In this document: piece by piece, positions 18,658-30,912 of the stretch
Layout of the letters: each line of letters opens with the position of its first letter
Position numbering within the stretch: the stretch's first letter is position 1
Origin: Photorhabdus bodei
GTDB taxonomy: Bacteria > Pseudomonadota > Gammaproteobacteria > Enterobacterales > Enterobacteriaceae
Assembly (NCBI RefSeq): GCF_003287735.1
Contig: NZ_NSCM01000008.1
Span: 89,419-153,418 of the forward strand
DNA: 64,000 nt
Direction: 5' to 3'
The notes under the pieces: model-generated
Told to the model about the DNA's origin: nothing
What the model saw: the letters and a program-made list of their open reading frames with translations, nothing else
Database searches by the model: none
Program-made: the position numbers and the translations under genes

Positions 18658-21006
18658 ATGCAACAGAATCATGCTGAACAAGGTTTTATACTGACACGCC
18701 ATTGGCGGGATACTCCCTCGGGTATTGAGGTGGAATATTGGCTGGTGACAGATCAGGAGCCACGTCATATAAAAATTCTTCACCAACAAGCTGTTGCTTT
18801 TATCTTGCAAGCTAATATGCCGCAGGTGGAAAAAATTCTGGCGCAAGAGCGCAACTACCATCTCCGCCCACTTTCATTGAAAGATTTCAATCGCCAGCCT
18901 GTTGCCGCGCTTTATTGCCAGCAATATCGCCAATTACAACGGATTGAGAAAGTGCTACAGCAACAGGAAATTCAGGTTTATGAAGCAGATATCCGTCCAC
19001 CAGACAGGTTTATGATGGAACGTTTTATCACAGCTCCCATCTGGTTCAGTCAAGCACCTAATGGCAGCTATCAGATGAAACCCAACCCGGCTTATCGCCC
19101 AACACTGAAATGGGTATCGCTGGATATTGAAACCAGCCAGCATGGAGAACTTTATTCCATTGGATTAGCAGGATGTGATCAGCAAAAAGTATTTATGCTT
19201 GGCCCTGCTAACGGTAATGAGCACCGGGTAAATTTCGATTTGGAATATGTAGCAAGTCGTCCGCAAATGCTGGAAAGACTTAACGAGTGGCTGGAAAAAT
19301 ATGACCCTGACGCCATTATTGGCTGGAACCTGATTCAGTTCGATCTGCGGATTTTACAAAAACATGCTGAACGCTACGGCGTTCCACTGAAATTTGGACG
19401 GGCCGGAGGGTTACTGGAATGGCGGGAGCACGGCTTTAAACCGGGACACTTTTTCGCTTCCACCGCCGGTCGATTGATTATTGATGGTATTGAAGCACTG
19501 AAAACCGCTACCTGGAATTTCCCTTCTTTCAGTCTGGAATATGTCTCGCAAGAACTATTGGGCGAAGGCAAAGCCATTGATACACCCTATCAGCGTATGG
19601 ATGAGATTGACCGTCGATTCCAGCAAGATAAGCCCGCACTGGCACAATATAATCTGCAAGACTGTATTCTGGTAAACCGGATTTTCGATAAAACCCACTT
19701 AATGGAGTTCCTGTTGGAAAGGGCAACAGTTACCGGTCTCGCCGTAGATCGCAGTGGCGGTTCAGTCACCGCTTTCACCCATCTTTACATGCCAAAAATG
19801 CACCGCATCGGTTATGTTGCCCCAAATCCAGGCGGGAAGCCTGAAGATAACAGCCCCGGAGGTTTCGTGATGGATTCTCGCCCCGGCTTGTATGATTCAG
19901 TGCTAGTGCTGGATTATAAAAGTCTGTATCCCTCGATTATCCGCACTTTTCTTATCGATCCTGTCGGTATGGTGGAAGGTCTGGCACAGCCGGACAGCGA
20001 GCATGCGGTTCCCGGTTTTCGCAATGCCTTCTTTTCCCGTACTCAGCACTGTCTGCCTGATATCGTGACGCAAATCTGGCATGAACGTGACGCAGCAAAA
20101 AAACAGCATAACGCCCCATTGTCACAAGCATTGAAGATCATCATGAACGCTTTCTATGGCGTTCTTGGGGCGGAGGGCTGTCGTTTCTTCGACCCACGTC
20201 TGACGTCTTCCATTACTATGCGCGGCCACGAAATTATGCTCCAGACCAGAAAGCTGATTGAATCTCAAAACTATCAAGTTATCTACGGTGATACAGATTC
20301 TATCTTTATATGGCTGAAACAGGCGCATGAAGAAGAACTGGCTCTCAGTATCGGCAAAGAACTTGCGCGATTCGTTAACCAATGGTGGCAAAAACACCTG
20401 CAAGAACATTTTGGGCTTAAAAGCACCCTTGAGTTGGAATTTGAAACTCACTATCGCCGTTTTCTGATGCCAACCATCCGTGGAGCTGAACAAGGCAGTA
20501 AAAAGCGTTATGCCGGTCTCAGTGGTGACCGCATGGTCTATAAAGGTCTGGAAACAGTACGCACTGACTGGACACCTCTGGCGCAAAATTTCCAGAAGCA
20601 ACTGTATTCACTGATTTTTCATGAACAACCTTATCAAGAGTTTATCCGTGGTTATGTTACCAGTACCCTAAAAGGAAAATTTGATGATAAACTAATCTAC
20701 CGTAAAAGGTTGGGCCGTAAGTTGTCTGACTATCAGCGCAATGTACCACCCCATGTGAGGGCAGCAAGGCTGGCAGATGAATACAATCTGCAACATAACC
20801 GGCCCTTGCAGTACCAAAATGGGGGGTGGATAAGCTATGTCATGACACAATCCGGGCCGGAACCACTGGAAAATCTGCATTCATCACCAGACTATGATCA
20901 CTATATCAATAAGCAACTTCAGCCTATCGCTGATGCTATCCTGCCGTTTTTACAGGATGATTTTATAACTTTACTCACCGGACAGATGGTAATGCCTTTT
21001 GGCTAA
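18658..21006 (+). CDS. polB: DNA polymerase II
   Basis: Family B, SOS-associated DNA polymerase with 3'-5' exonuclease, used in replication restart and bypass. It has 782 residues against 783 in E. coli. The exonuclease motif I is [13 protein letters not shown] near residue 158. The polymerase motifs are [14 protein letters not shown], the Kx3NxxYG helix ([12 protein letters not shown]), and [11 protein letters not shown] with the paired catalytic Asp. The ATG at 18658 adds only three residues relative to homologues. It is a single gene with rapA following, as in E. coli. Confidence 0.98.
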   Translation: MQQNHAEQGFILTRHWRDTPSGIEVEYWLVTDQEPRHIKILHQQAVAFILQANMPQVEKILAQERNYHLRPLSLKDFNRQPVAALYCQQYRQLQRIEKVLQQQEIQVYEADIRPPDRFMMERFITAPIWFSQAPNGSYQMKPNPAYRPTLKWVSLDIETSQHGELYSIGLAGCDQQKVFMLGPANGNEHRVNFDLEYVASRPQMLERLNEWLEKYDPDAIIGWNLIQFDLRILQKHAERYGVPLKFGRAGGLLEWREHGFKPGHFFASTAGRLIIDGIEALKTATWNFPSFSLEYVSQELLGEGKAIDTPYQRMDEIDRRFQQDKPALAQYNLQDCILVNRIFDKTHLMEFLLERATVTGLAVDRSGGSVTAFTHLYMPKMHRIGYVAPNPGGKPEDNSPGGFVMDSRPGLYDSVLVLDYKSLYPSIIRTFLIDPVGMVEGLAQPDSEHAVPGFRNAFFSRTQHCLPDIVTQIWHERDAAKKQHNAPLSQALKIIMNAFYGVLGAEGCRFFDPRLTSSITMRGHEIMLQTRKLIESQNYQVIYGDTDSIFIWLKQAHEEELALSIGKELARFVNQWWQKHLQEHFGLKSTLELEFETHYRRFLMPTIRGAEQGSKKRYAGLSGDRMVYKGLETVRTDWTPLAQNFQKQLYSLIFHEQPYQEFIRGYVTSTLKGKFDDKLIYRKRLGRKLSDYQRNVPPHVRAARLADEYNLQHNRPLQYQNGGWISYVMTQSGPEPLENLHSSPDYDHYINKQLQPIADAILPFLQDDFITLLTGQMVMPFG

Positions 21007-21030
21007 TTACTATTTGGCTGATTACTATTT
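21001..21030 (+). repeat. 15-bp tandem duplication at the polB stop
   Basis: GGCTAATTACTATTT is followed directly by GGCTGATTACTATTT, two copies of a 15-bp unit with one difference. The first copy contains the last polB codon and stop. It looks like a recent slippage duplication without coding effect. Confidence 0.8.
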
Positions 21031-21201
21031 TTTGCAGGTGACGACCGGCTTTGCTTCCATTAACATATCGCCCCTTTGACGAGTGATAAGGGGATTGACG
21101 GGGTGTCTTACTGTCTACCCATTATCTCCGTGAGATCAAATAAAAAGCTGTCGTCCTCCACCTATGAATAACATTATCTAACAGAAACTGAGTTAAAATT
21201 T

Positions 21202-24114
21202 ATGCCATTTACCCTCGGTCAACGCTGGATCAGCGATACAGAAAGCGAACTTGGATTAGGAACCGTTGTTGCACTGGACGCACGAATGGTCACTTTGCTC
21301 TTTCCTGCCAGCGGTGAAAACCGCCTCTATGCACGCAATGATTCTCCTATTACCCGTGTTATGTTTAACTCGGGAGATGTTGTCACCAGCCATGAAGGCT
21401 GGCAACTCAAAGTAGATGAAATCCAACAAGAAAATGGCCTGCTGATTTATACAGGCACACGACTTGATACTCTGGAAGAAAATATCAGTCTGCGCGAAGT
21501 GTTACTTGACAGTAAACTTACCTTCAACAAACCACAGGATCGCCTGTTTGCTGGTCAGATTGACCGTATGGACCGCTTTGCCTTACGTTTTCGCGCCCGT
21601 AAATACCAAAGCGAACAATTTAAACTGGCTGAAAGTGGTTTGCGGGGTATCCGCGCAAGCTTGATCCCTCATCAACTTCACATCGCAAATGAAGTCGGCA
21701 AGCGCTACGCACCAAGAGTTCTATTGGCCGATGAAGTCGGTTTGGGTAAAACCATCGAAGCCGGGATGATCATCCACCAGCAATTGCTGGCCGGTCGTGC
21801 TGAACGTGTTCTGGTGATTGTGCCGGATAGCCTTCAACATCAATGGTTGGTAGAAATGCTGCGCCGTTTCAATCTGCGCTTTGCCCTGTTTGACGATAGC
21901 CGCTATATCGAAGCACGGCACGACAGTGACAATCCATTTGAAACAGAACAATTGGTACTCTGTTCACTGGATTTTGCCCGCCGTAATAAACAGCGTTTTG
22001 AGCATATGCTTGAAGCCAGCTGGGATTTGATGGTGGTGGACGAAGCTCACCATCTGGCCTGGAGCGAGGATACACCTAGCCGTGAATATCAGGTTGTCGA
22101 ACAATTAGCTGAACAGATCCCAAGTGTACTGCTATTGACTGCAACACCAGAGCAGCTAGGACAGGAAAGTCATTTTGCCCGTCTACGCCTACTTGATCCA
22201 AACCGTTTCCACGATTATCAGACTTTTATCGACGAACAACAAAAATATCGTCCAGTTGCCGATGCTGTCACACTGCTGTTATCAGGTAAACAACTTAATA
22301 ATAATCAATTAAACCTAATGGGTGAGTTGATTAGTGAGCAGGATATTGAGCCTCTGTTGAAAGCCGCCAATAGTAATAGCGATGAAAGTGAAACTGCACG
22401 ACGTGAACTGATTTCCATGCTGATGGATCGCCACGGCACCAGTCGTATTCTGTTCCGTAATACCCGTAATGGTGTGAAAGGCTTCCCCCATCGGGAATTG
22501 CACCAGATAAAGTTGCCTCTGCCATCCCAATATCAGACCGCCATTAAAGTCTCCGATATTATGGGCGCTAAAAAATCGCTGGAAGCACGCGCATGGGATA
22601 TGCTCTACCCAGAACAAATTTATCAAGAGTTTGAAGGCGAAAACGCTACCTGGTGGAACTTTGATCCCCGCGTAGAATGGCTACTCGGTTTTCTGATGGC
22701 AAATCGCCATGAAAAAGTGCTGGTAATTTGTGCGAAAGCAACCACCGCTCTGCAATTGGAACAGGTACTACGTGAGCGAGAAGGGATTCGTGGTGCTGTT
22801 TTCCATGAAGGTCTATCACTGATTGAACGTGATCGCGCCGCAGCCTATTTTGCTTCCGAAGAAGAAGGAGCTCAAGTATTACTATGCTCCGAAATTGGCT
22901 CAGAAGGCCGCAACTTCCAATTCGCCAACCAATTAGTGATGTTCGATTTACCATTCAATCCGGATTTACTAGAACAGCGTATCGGACGTCTGGATCGTAT
23001 CGGCCAAAGCCGTGATATCCAAATTAGTGTGCCTTATCTGGAAAATACCGCCCAAGCAATCCTGATTCGCTGGTATCACGAAGGTTTGGATGCATTCGAA
23101 CATACCTGCCCAACGGGTCGTACTATTTACGATCACTATTATGAAACTCTGCTGAACTATCTTGCCAAACCCAACAACCAGGAGCAGGAAAAATTTGGTG
23201 AATTTATTGATCAGTGCCGTCAGCAACATGAGCAACTCAAACAGCAACTGGAGCAAGGCCGTGACCGGCTGCTGGAAATGAACTCCAATGGCGGCGAACA
23301 TGGTTTGCGGCTGGCAGAAAAAATTTCAGAGTATGACAATGATACTGATTTGGTGAACTTCTCTCTCAATCTATTTGATATCGTTGGTATCAATCAGGAA
23401 GATCGCAATGACAATATGATAGTGCTGACACCATCCGATCATATGCTGGTCCCAGATTTTCCTGGATTACCAAAAGATGGTTGTACTATCACTTTTGATC
23501 GTGAACAGTCACTGTCCCGTGAAGATGCCCAGTTTATCAGTTGGGAGCACCCAATTATCCGTAATGGGTTGGATCTGATCCTTTCCGGTGATACAGGTAG
23601 CTGTGCGGTATCCCTTTTGAAAAATAAAGCATTACCTGTTGGAACTCTGCTGGTAGAGCTGATCTATGTAGTTGAAGCACAAGCCCCTAAACGCCTGCAA
23701 TTGACCCGATTCCTTCCACCAACGCCATTGCGGATACTGATGGACCTGAAAGGCAATAATCTGGCTGGTCAAGTGGAGTTTGAAAGCTTTAACCGCCAGC
23801 TTAATGCAGTGAATCGTCATACTGCAAGTAAACTGGTCAATGCGGTACAAAAGGAAGTTCACGCTATTTTGCAACAAGCCGAAGGTTTAGTAGAAACTCA
23901 GGCAAAATCATTGATTGAACAAGCAAAACAGGAAGCAGATGAAAATCTTGCCGCTGAACTTTCCCGTTTGGAAGCATTGAAGGCGGTCAATCCAAATATT
24001 CGTGATGATGAATTGGAAGCCATTGAAACCAATCGCCAACAGTCACTGCTTAACTTAAATCAAGCAAGTTGGCGTCTGGATGCTATTCGCCTTGTTGTCG
24101 TTACACACCAGTAA
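21202..24114 (+). CDS. rapA: RNA polymerase-associated ATP-dependent helicase-like protein RapA
   Basis: SWI/SNF-family ATPase that binds RNA polymerase and helps it recycle after transcription. It is 970 residues (E. coli 968). The N-terminal Tudor-like region begins [20 protein letters not shown]. The helicase motifs are [16 protein letters not shown] (Walker A) near residue 175, VVDEAHHL (DEAH box) and [13 protein letters not shown] (motif VI). It sits between polB and rluA as in E. coli. Confidence 0.98.
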   Translation: MPFTLGQRWISDTESELGLGTVVALDARMVTLLFPASGENRLYARNDSPITRVMFNSGDVVTSHEGWQLKVDEIQQENGLLIYTGTRLDTLEENISLREVLLDSKLTFNKPQDRLFAGQIDRMDRFALRFRARKYQSEQFKLAESGLRGIRASLIPHQLHIANEVGKRYAPRVLLADEVGLGKTIEAGMIIHQQLLAGRAERVLVIVPDSLQHQWLVEMLRRFNLRFALFDDSRYIEARHDSDNPFETEQLVLCSLDFARRNKQRFEHMLEASWDLMVVDEAHHLAWSEDTPSREYQVVEQLAEQIPSVLLLTATPEQLGQESHFARLRLLDPNRFHDYQTFIDEQQKYRPVADAVTLLLSGKQLNNNQLNLMGELISEQDIEPLLKAANSNSDESETARRELISMLMDRHGTSRILFRNTRNGVKGFPHRELHQIKLPLPSQYQTAIKVSDIMGAKKSLEARAWDMLYPEQIYQEFEGENATWWNFDPRVEWLLGFLMANRHEKVLVICAKATTALQLEQVLREREGIRGAVFHEGLSLIERDRAAAYFASEEEGAQVLLCSEIGSEGRNFQFANQLVMFDLPFNPDLLEQRIGRLDRIGQSRDIQISVPYLENTAQAILIRWYHEGLDAFEHTCPTGRTIYDHYYETLLNYLAKPNNQEQEKFGEFIDQCRQQHEQLKQQLEQGRDRLLEMNSNGGEHGLRLAEKISEYDNDTDLVNFSLNLFDIVGINQEDRNDNMIVLTPSDHMLVPDFPGLPKDGCTITFDREQSLSREDAQFISWEHPIIRNGLDLILSGDTGSCAVSLLKNKALPVGTLLVELIYVVEAQAPKRLQLTRFLPPTPLRILMDLKGNNLAGQVEFESFNRQLNAVNRHTASKLVNAVQKEVHAILQQAEGLVETQAKSLIEQAKQEADENLAAELSRLEALKAVNPNIRDDELEAIETNRQQSLLNLNQASWRLDAIRLVVVTHQ

Positions 24115-24129
24115 ATATTAGCAATACCT

Positions 24130-24184
24130 GGAGGCTGGACCGGGATAGGGTAACCTTTACTAAGAACCCTATTCCCGCGCCTCC
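24130..24184 (+). other. Long intergenic stem-loop between rapA and rluA
   Basis: Nested inverted repeats: an outer GGAGGC / GCCTCC stem and an inner CGGGATAGGG / CCCTATTCCCG stem with one bulged T and a loop of about 16 bases. There is no T-run after it, so it is not a classical terminator. It could stabilise the rapA mRNA 3' end or insulate rluA. Confidence 0.6.
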
Positions 24185-24210
24185 CCTGATATTCAGCTAC
24201 CGGAGCCTTA

Positions 24211-24861
24211 ATGGAAGCTTATAATCCTCCTACCGATCCTTGGTTACATGTGCTCTATCAGGATCAATATATCATTGTGGTCAATAAACCCAGTGGGCTA
24301 CTTTCTGTTCCCGGTCGGGCAGAAGAACATAAAGACAGCATTATGACGCGGATACAACAACAGTTTCCAGCGGCAGAATCTGTTCACCGGCTGGATATGG
24401 CAACCAGCGGCGTAATGGTAGTTGCACTGACCAAAGATGCAGAGCGTGAACTGAAACGTCAGTTCCGTGAACGAGAACCGGAAAAAACCTATATTGCGCG
24501 GGTTTGGGGACGTCTGGAACCAGAAACGGGTCTTGTCGATTTACCGCTGATTTGTGACTGGCCGAACCGGCCAAAGCAGAAAGTGTGTTTTGAAACCGGG
24601 AAATCAGCCCAGACTGAATACGAAGTACTCGCTTACGAAGATGAGGCAACTCGAATAAAACTCTCACCGATAACTGGTCGTTCACATCAGCTCAGGGTGC
24701 ATATGCTAGCACTTGAACACCCAATTTTGGGAGACCGGTTTTACGCTCATCAGCAGGCAAGAGCAATGGCATCTCGCCTGCAATTACATGCACAAGAGTT
24801 ATATATCACACATCCGGTCTATGGAACGCCAATGCATTTTCAGTGTAAAGCCGATTTTTAA
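24211..24861 (+). CDS. rluA: Dual-specificity rRNA/tRNA pseudouridine synthase RluA
   Basis: Makes pseudouridine 746 in 23S rRNA and 32 in several tRNAs. It has 216 residues (E. coli 219). The catalytic motif HRLDMATSGVMV contains the nucleophilic Asp near residue 64, and the family motif KLSPITGRSHQLRVH follows. It is downstream of rapA, with the same orientation and order as in E. coli. Confidence 0.97.
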   Translation: MEAYNPPTDPWLHVLYQDQYIIVVNKPSGLLSVPGRAEEHKDSIMTRIQQQFPAAESVHRLDMATSGVMVVALTKDAERELKRQFREREPEKTYIARVWGRLEPETGLVDLPLICDWPNRPKQKVCFETGKSAQTEYEVLAYEDEATRIKLSPITGRSHQLRVHMLALEHPILGDRFYAHQQARAMASRLQLHAQELYITHPVYGTPMHFQCKADF

Positions 24862-24954
24862 TTAATAGACAAATACGGTAACCGAATCCAATGAAGCCAA
24901 TATCAGACACAAGGCCAAGCCACAGCAAGCCAAAAGAACACGGATATTTGCCAT
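24862..24954 (-). CDS. Possible 30-residue hydrophobic membrane peptide
   Basis: A 31-codon ORF (MANIRVLLACCGLALCLILA, then SLDSVTVFVY) converges on rluA, ending at the base after the rluA stop. A perfect AGGAGG site lies 10 bases before the ATG at 24954. A second in-frame ATG at 24963 is too close to that site to be used. The product would be a single transmembrane helix. The strong ribosome site and the AT-rich upstream region argue for translation. It could be a type I toxin-like peptide or a small membrane protein; the exact family is unknown. Confidence 0.5.
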   Translation of the reverse strand: MANIRVLLACCGLALCLILASLDSVTVFVY

Positions 24955-25096
24955 TTTTTGCATTCCTCCTAAGTTAAAACAAAATAAAACATAAAATATT
25001 CTAATATTTTAGAGGAATAAAAAATAAACTCAACAGCCGTAGGGGATATTATTCCCCTATACATTTAGTGACATGTTTTTAAAAATAAAAAATGGG

Positions 25097-25918
25097 CTAT
25101 TTAAAACCCTTCTCTTTTTTAATGAAATCATAGGCAGCCTGAATTGACTGGGCCTTTTGTTTAGCAATCTCCATCATTTCCGGTGGTAAACCTTTTGCTA
25201 CCAACTTATCCGGATGGTGTTCACTCATCAATCTACGATAAGCACGTTTAATTGTCGTCGCATCATCCTTTTCACGCACCCCCAACACTTTACAGGCGTC
25301 CGCGAGTGTTGGCCCCTGCGCAGCCTTCTGATAACCGCCATACTGCCGTTGCTGCCACTCTCCTCCATCACCGAAATTGCGGCCACCTTCCATCATGGCA
25401 AGGAATTGTTCGAATTGGTTACGAGAGATCCCAAGTTCATCAGCAATAATAAACAGCACCGTCCTCTCGTTCGGATGCAATTGACCATCAGAAAATGCCG
25501 CCTGTAATTGGATCTCCAAAAACATGCGAATTAAGTCAGACCGGCCAAAACAGGCACGACGCAATTGTCTTAGTGTCTCACGCAAAGGAAAATTAGGCTC
25601 TTTACCTTCACGAAAAGCCTGCTGTGCTGCAATCCTGGCTTGTCCGTGAAGTTGCATTCGTTCCATTAACTGGCTCGCAAGCCGGATATCCGTTTCAGTC
25701 ACCCGCCCTTTTGATTTAGTAATATGGCCCATCACCTGAAAAGTACTGCTGAAAAATAGCAGTTGGCGAGACTGATTATTTGCAAAAAAACCTTGGTTTC
25801 TCCGTACACTGGCCCTATCAAGCATATGGCCAATAAATAGACCAATGACAATACCCCAGAAGCCTGCTCCAGACACAACACCAAAGATCAGCCCAAGCAA
25901 TTTTCCCCAATAATGCAT
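25097..25918 (-). CDS. djlA: Membrane-anchored DnaJ-like co-chaperone DjlA
   Basis: Type III J-domain protein with a single N-terminal membrane anchor that can stimulate DnaK and affects the Rcs capsule pathway in E. coli. It has 273 residues (E. coli 271). The Gly-rich N-terminal helix ([19 protein letters not shown]) is at residues 7-28, a TerB-like central domain follows, and the C-terminal J domain carries HPD in [12 protein letters not shown]. It is divergent from lptD as in E. coli, with an ERIC in between. Confidence 0.96.
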   Translation of the reverse strand: MHYWGKLLGLIFGVVSGAGFWGIVIGLFIGHMLDRASVRRNQGFFANNQSRQLLFFSSTFQVMGHITKSKGRVTETDIRLASQLMERMQLHGQARIAAQQAFREGKEPNFPLRETLRQLRRACFGRSDLIRMFLEIQLQAAFSDGQLHPNERTVLFIIADELGISRNQFEQFLAMMEGGRNFGDGGEWQQRQYGGYQKAAQGPTLADACKVLGVREKDDATTIKRAYRRLMSEHHPDKLVAKGLPPEMMEIAKQKAQSIQAAYDFIKKEKGFK

Positions 25919-25998
25919 ATACTCCTCAATTCACCAATGCTCTGAGTGTAGTTTTGCATTATCATACTATTCATTCAGCTCTGTGCCTAACGGCAAGA

Positions 25999-26125
25999 TA
26001 TACCCTATGGATTTCAAGATGCATCACGACGGCAAAGGAGCGAATCCCCGGGAGCATAGCTAACTATGTGACCGGGGTGAGTGAGTGCAGCCAACAAAGA
26101 AGCAACTTGAAAGATGACGGGTATA
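25999..26125 (+). repeat. ERIC element, 127 bp (copy 3)
   Basis: Full-length ERIC in the djlA-lptD divergent intergenic region, starting TATACCCTATGG and ending GATGACGGGTATA. Small differences from other copies are ATCACGACGGCAAAGG and GCATAGCTAACTATG. It ends about 100 bp before lptD and so lies within or just upstream of the lptD promoter area. Confidence 0.95.
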
Positions 26126-26227
26126 AGTAAAGGTATGACTTTACACTGGCGTATATTCATCGAGTACGCTAGTCTCTTGAGGTTTGCCCGGCATAATGCC
26201 ACTGATGACGGAACCGCATAAATATCT

Positions 26228-28552
26228 ATGAAGAAATGTTATCCAACTTTGCTGGCCACAACGGTATGGGCCGCACTTTATGGTCAGCATGCACATGCTG
26301 ATCTCGCAGCGCAGTGTATGCTGGGGATACCTGTTTATGATCAGCCAATCATTAATGGCGATTTAAATCAACTTCCTATCAATATTCTGGCAGATGATTC
26401 ACGCGCAGATTATCCGCGTTCCGCTAAATTTATCGGTAATGTTAATATTAAACAGGGTAATAAAACCCTGACCGCCGATCAGGTACAACTTGATCAAACA
26501 GAAGATAAAGTTCCGTTAAGAACCGTAACTGCAACGGGCAATGTCCATTATGATGATCCCTTGATTATTCTGAAAGGTCCACACGCTTGGTCTAATTTAA
26601 ATAATAAAGATACCGATATGTATCAAGGTGATTATCAGATGGTCGGGCGTCAAGGACGCGGCACCGCAGACAAAATGAAACTGCGTGGTGAAAACCGTTA
26701 TGCCATTCTGGATAACGGTACTTTTACTTCCTGCCTGCCGGGTAATGATAGCTGGAGCGTTGTCGGCTCCGAAGTTATTCTCGATCGCGAAGAAGAAGTG
26801 GCAGAAATATGGAATGCCCGTTTCAGAGTGGCTAACGTTCCCATATTTTACAGTCCGTATCTTCAATTACCGATCGGTAATAAACGCCGTTCCGGTTTTC
26901 TTATTCCTAACGCCAGCTATTCCAAAAATGACGGCTTTGAATTTCTGCTGCCTTATTATTGGAATATCGCACCAAATTATGATGCCACGATTACACCGAA
27001 CTATATCAGTAAACGTGGTTTAAAACTGGATAATGAATTCCGTTACTTAACCAAAGCAGGCACAGGAACCCTTGCTCTCGACTGGCTGAATAACGACGAA
27101 CAGTATGTCAAAGACAAAAAGACAAACACACGTACCGCCAGAGAAAGTGATAATCGCTGGTTATTTTATTGGAGACACAGTGGTGTGATGGATAGGGTAT
27201 GGCGTTTTAATATCGACTATACCAAAGTCAGTGATCCCGAATATTTTTCTGATTTCAGCTCTCAATATGGTTCCACCACCGATGGCTATGCCACACAAAA
27301 ATTCAGTCTGGGCTATGCTCAACAAAACTGGAATGCCACGCTATCAACTAAACAGTTTCAGATTTTTTCTAAAGATACCAGTAGAAAAGCTTATAGAGCA
27401 GAACCTCAGTTAGATTTGAATTATTACAAAAATGATCTAGGACCATTTGACCTTAAAGTTTATGGTCAGGCGGCGAAATTTACCAGTGTAGGTAAAAATA
27501 ACCCGGAAGCAACCCGCTGGCATCTGGAACCCTCCATTAACCTGCCACTCTCCAATGGCTGGGCCAGTATGAATAATGAAGTTAAGCTGATGGCGACTCA
27601 CTATCAGCAGGATATTCCCAAAGCTACCGAGAATGCTGAATATAAAGAATCTGTTAACCGGGTTCTGCCACAGTTCAAAAGCGAAGCCAAAATGGTATTT
27701 GAGCGTTCAACGTACCTGAACAACAATTACACCCAAACGCTAGAACCGCAGGTTCAGTATCTGTATGTGCCATACAAAGACCAAGATAATATCAATAACT
27801 TCGACTCATCTTTACTGCAAACTGACTACAACGGCCTGTTCCGTGACCGCTTTTATGGTGGCCTGGATCGTATTTCATCGGCCAATCAAGTGACTACCGG
27901 TCTCACTACCCGTATTTATGATGAAGGTTTGGTTGAACGTTTTAACCTGTCATTAGGTCAAATCTATTACTTTGAACGTCCACGCACCGGTAAAGAAACC
28001 ATCATCAACAGTAAAGATAGTACCGGCATGATGACCTGGGCAGGTGATACTTACTGGAAAATTAATGATTCCTGGGGCTTGAAAGGTGGTATGCAGTACG
28101 ATACTCGCCTGAGCAGCGTAACGATGGGGAATGCAGTACTAGAATATCGCCGTGATGAAGACCGACTTGTACAGTTGAACTATCGTTTTGTTGACAGAGA
28201 TTATATCCAAGCTACGGCTAAGAGTGCTCCGGCTTTCCAGCAAGGGATTTCTCAAGTTGGTCTGGTTGCAAGTTGGCCGTTAAGTGATCGCTGGGGTTTA
28301 GTAGGTGCTTACTATTACGATACTAAAGAACAGCAACCAGCAAGTCAGTTAGTGGGTTTGCAGTACAACACTTGTTGCTGGGCAATTAACGTTGGCTATG
28401 AACGTAAGATCGTTGGTTGGAAAGACAATAATAGCGAATATGACAACAAATGGTCATTTAACTTTGAACTTCGTGGCTTAAGTAACAATCATAGTTTGGG
28501 TAGCAAAAAAATGTTGCAGTCTGGCATCATGCCATACCAACGTGCATTCTGA
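26228..28552 (+). CDS. lptD: LPS-assembly outer-membrane protein LptD
   Basis: Beta-barrel that, with LptE, inserts lipopolysaccharide into the outer leaflet. It has 774 residues (E. coli 784). The signal peptide ends near [10 protein letters not shown]. Conserved Cys residues are visible: one in DLAAQCMLG, one in FTSCLPGND and the adjacent pair in [11 protein letters not shown], matching the four Cys of the required disulphides. The N-terminal OstA-like domain is followed by the barrel. It is followed by surA, its assembly chaperone. Confidence 0.97.
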   Translation: MKKCYPTLLATTVWAALYGQHAHADLAAQCMLGIPVYDQPIINGDLNQLPINILADDSRADYPRSAKFIGNVNIKQGNKTLTADQVQLDQTEDKVPLRTVTATGNVHYDDPLIILKGPHAWSNLNNKDTDMYQGDYQMVGRQGRGTADKMKLRGENRYAILDNGTFTSCLPGNDSWSVVGSEVILDREEEVAEIWNARFRVANVPIFYSPYLQLPIGNKRRSGFLIPNASYSKNDGFEFLLPYYWNIAPNYDATITPNYISKRGLKLDNEFRYLTKAGTGTLALDWLNNDEQYVKDKKTNTRTARESDNRWLFYWRHSGVMDRVWRFNIDYTKVSDPEYFSDFSSQYGSTTDGYATQKFSLGYAQQNWNATLSTKQFQIFSKDTSRKAYRAEPQLDLNYYKNDLGPFDLKVYGQAAKFTSVGKNNPEATRWHLEPSINLPLSNGWASMNNEVKLMATHYQQDIPKATENAEYKESVNRVLPQFKSEAKMVFERSTYLNNNYTQTLEPQVQYLYVPYKDQDNINNFDSSLLQTDYNGLFRDRFYGGLDRISSANQVTTGLTTRIYDEGLVERFNLSLGQIYYFERPRTGKETIINSKDSTGMMTWAGDTYWKINDSWGLKGGMQYDTRLSSVTMGNAVLEYRRDEDRLVQLNYRFVDRDYIQATAKSAPAFQQGISQVGLVASWPLSDRWGLVGAYYYDTKEQQPASQLVGLQYNTCCWAINVGYERKIVGWKDNNSEYDNKWSFNFELRGLSNNHSLGSKKMLQSGIMPYQRAF

Positions 28553-28555
28553 TGC

Positions 28556-28573
28556 TATACCCTATGGATTTCA
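28556..28573 (+). repeat. Terminal fragment of an ERIC element
   Basis: Four bases after the lptD coding region the 18 bases TATACCCTATGGATTTCA match the left end of ERIC exactly and then diverge. It is either a remnant of a deleted ERIC or a partial copy, in the lptD-surA spacer. Confidence 0.6.
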
Positions 28574-28631
28574 TTTTGATATTAAACATGATAAATCCGC
28601 TATTGCGGAACCTACATATGATGGGAAAAGT

Positions 28632-29933
28632 ATGAAGAACTGGAGAACTCTCATTTTCGGATTGATGCTTTCAGTGAGTACTGCCTTCGCTGCGCCTCAG
28701 CAAATGGATAAAATTGCTGCGGTCGTTAATAACGGGGTGGTACTGGAGAGCGACATCAATAACCGCTTACAATCCGTCAAACTGGATGCGCAACATGCCG
28801 GCCAGCAAATACCGGATGAACAAACGCTACGTCATCAGATCCTTGAACGTCTGATTATGGATAATATCCTGCTACAAATGGCAAAACAGATGGGGATCAC
28901 CATTCCTGATCAAGCATTGGATTCTACAATTGCCAATATTGCAGCCCAGAACCACATCACTGTGGAACAAATGAAACATCGCATTGCTGCTGACGGAATG
29001 AGTTTCGATACTTACCGTGATCAAATCCGTAAAGAGATGCTGATAGCAGAAGTGCGCAATAATGAAGTCCGCCGTCGTGTCACCATTTTGCCTCAAGAGA
29101 TCGACGCCTTAGTTAAACAAATTAGCAACCAGAATACTAACGATACTGAATTGAATATCAGCCACATTCTGATCCCATTGCCAGAAAATCCTGATCAGGC
29201 ACAAATGGAAAAAGCCATGACGGTAGTGCGGAAAATTATGTCTGAACTTAAACATGGTGTTGATTTCGGTAAATTGGCTATCGCCTATTCTGCCGATCCA
29301 CAAGCGCTGAAAGGCGGTAATATGGGTTGGAGTAGGCTTCAGGAGTTACCAACTCTGTTTGCTGAACAACTGCAATTAGCTCAGAAAGGCGCCGTTGTTG
29401 GCCCAATTCGTTCCGGTGTTGGTTTCCATATTCTCAAAGTTAATGACATCCGTGGCGGTAATCCAACCATCGCCGTCACTGAAGTTCATGCCCGCCATAT
29501 TCTATTAAGAACTTCTCCTGTCATGACCGATGATCAAGCGCGTACCAAGTTGCAGCAAATCGCCAGTGATATTCGCAGTGGAAAAACTGATTTTGCCGAT
29601 GCCGCCAAAGAGTTTTCAGACGATACAGGCTCCGCCCTGCGTGGTGGTGATCTCGGCTGGACTACCCCTGATATCTACGATCCTGCTTTCCGTGACGCAT
29701 TAATGCGACTGAACAAAGGTGAAATCAGCCAACCAGTTCACTCATCTTTTGGTTGGCACCTGATCCAACTGCTGGACACTCACAAAGTTGATAAAACAGA
29801 TGTCGCTCAGAAAGATCGTGCTTACCGTATGTTGTTCAACCGTAAATTCACCGAAGAAGCACAAAGCTGGATGCAGGAACAACGCGCCTCAGCTTATGTG
29901 AAAATTTTAGATGGCAGCGATGCACAACAATAA
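28632..29933 (+). CDS. surA: Periplasmic chaperone and peptidyl-prolyl isomerase SurA
   Basis: Folds outer-membrane proteins such as LptD. From the ATG at 28632 it has 433 residues (E. coli 428), with signal peptide [24 protein letters not shown]. Two parvulin domains follow an N-terminal chaperone region; the first starts near [13 protein letters not shown] and the second near [12 protein letters not shown]. An upstream start at 28542 would fuse the lptD-surA spacer including the ERIC fragment and delete the signal-peptide logic, so it is rejected. Confidence 0.96.
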   Translation: MKNWRTLIFGLMLSVSTAFAAPQQMDKIAAVVNNGVVLESDINNRLQSVKLDAQHAGQQIPDEQTLRHQILERLIMDNILLQMAKQMGITIPDQALDSTIANIAAQNHITVEQMKHRIAADGMSFDTYRDQIRKEMLIAEVRNNEVRRRVTILPQEIDALVKQISNQNTNDTELNISHILIPLPENPDQAQMEKAMTVVRKIMSELKHGVDFGKLAIAYSADPQALKGGNMGWSRLQELPTLFAEQLQLAQKGAVVGPIRSGVGFHILKVNDIRGGNPTIAVTEVHARHILLRTSPVMTDDQARTKLQQIASDIRSGKTDFADAAKEFSDDTGSALRGGDLGWTTPDIYDPAFRDALMRLNKGEISQPVHSSFGWHLIQLLDTHKVDKTDVAQKDRAYRMLFNRKFTEEAQSWMQEQRASAYVKILDGSDAQQ

Positions 29934-30912
29934 ACCGATTGTTATTACCCCCGGCGAGCCTGCCGGGGTTGGGCCTGATTTAACAGTGGCTCTTGCTCAA
30001 CAAAGTTGGCCAATGCAATTGGTCGCTTGCGTAGACCCCAACCTGCTTCTCGACAGAGCCAGACAACTTAATTTACCTTTGCAACTACAAGAATATTCTG
30101 CTGACAAGCCCCACGAACCACAGGCTGCCGGGACGTTGACAATACTGCCAGTTCCTCTTCATGTACCCGCAATCGCTGGCGAATTGAATCAAGAAAACGG
30201 TAGATATGTCACCGAAACACTGGCACAAGCTTGTGACGGTTGTTTAAACGGGGAATTTTCAGCATTAGTCACAGGGCCAGTTCATAAAGGGAATATCAAT
30301 GATGCTGGCGTGCCTTTTATCGGCCATACCGAATTCTTTGCCGATCGCAGCGGATGCCAACGAGTCGTCATGATGCTTGCGACAGAAGAACTTCGAGTTG
30401 CCTTGGCAACGACGCATCTACCCATTGTTGATGTACCAAAATCCATCACTTTCGATAGCCTACGAGAAGTGATTACTATTCTTAACCATGACTTAAAAAC
30501 AAAGTTTGGCCTGGCAAAACCCTGTATTTATGTTTGCGGTCTGAATCCTCATGCGGGAGAAGGCGGCCATATGGGACGGGAAGAGATTGATGTTATTATT
30601 CCTGCGTTAGCCAGTCTGAGAGCAGAAGGCATCGTGCTGGAAGGCCCTTTACCGGCAGATACTTTGTTTCAACCTAAATATCTTCAACATGCAGACGCCG
30701 TACTCTCGATGTATCACGACCAGGGATTACCCGTGTTAAAATACCAAGGTTTTGGCAGAGCAGTGAATATTACATTGGGCCTGCCGTTCATCCGTACTTC
30801 GGTCGATCATGGCACAGCACTGGAACTGGCCGGGACAGGTCAAGCTGATGTGGGAAGCTTTATCACCGCATTAAATTTAGCAATTAAAATGATACAAAAC
30901 AGTAATGAATAA
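29920..30912 (+). CDS. pdxA: 4-hydroxythreonine-4-phosphate dehydrogenase
   Basis: Zinc-dependent step of pyridoxal phosphate synthesis, giving the substrate for PdxJ. It has 330 residues (E. coli 329). [20 protein letters not shown] aligns with the usual N-terminus, so the ATG at 29920 is preferred over 29911. The metal-site His residues are in [11 protein letters not shown], in the later [13 protein letters not shown] and in [11 protein letters not shown]. It overlaps the surA end and ksgA start (8 bp), as in the E. coli surA-pdxA-ksgA-apaGH operon. Confidence 0.97.
   Translation: MHNNKPIVITPGEPAGVGPDLTVALAQQSWPMQLVACVDPNLLLDRARQLNLPLQLQEYSADKPHEPQAAGTLTILPVPLHVPAIAGELNQENGRYVTETLAQACDGCLNGEFSALVTGPVHKGNINDAGVPFIGHTEFFADRSGCQRVVMMLATEELRVALATTHLPIVDVPKSITFDSLREVITILNHDLKTKFGLAKPCIYVCGLNPHAGEGGHMGREEIDVIIPALASLRAEGIVLEGPLPADTLFQPKYLQHADAVLSMYHDQGLPVLKYQGFGRAVNITLGLPFIRTSVDHGTALELAGTGQADVGSFITALNLAIKMIQNSNE

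Noticed and set aside
18658..21006. Shadow ORFs on the opposite strand of polB, rapA, carB, ileS and dnaK
   Set aside because: They are out-of-frame readings of certain genes with no own ribosome sites or domain patterns.
21071..21093. CCCCTT/AAGGGG hairpin before rapA
   Set aside because: Only 6 bp, long loop, no T-run and no sign of a terminator or riboswitch. Not enough to call.
28542..28631. Longer N-terminus for surA
   Set aside because: It includes the lptD stop region and ERIC scar, with no signal peptide at the front. The ATG at 28632 gives a proper signal peptide.
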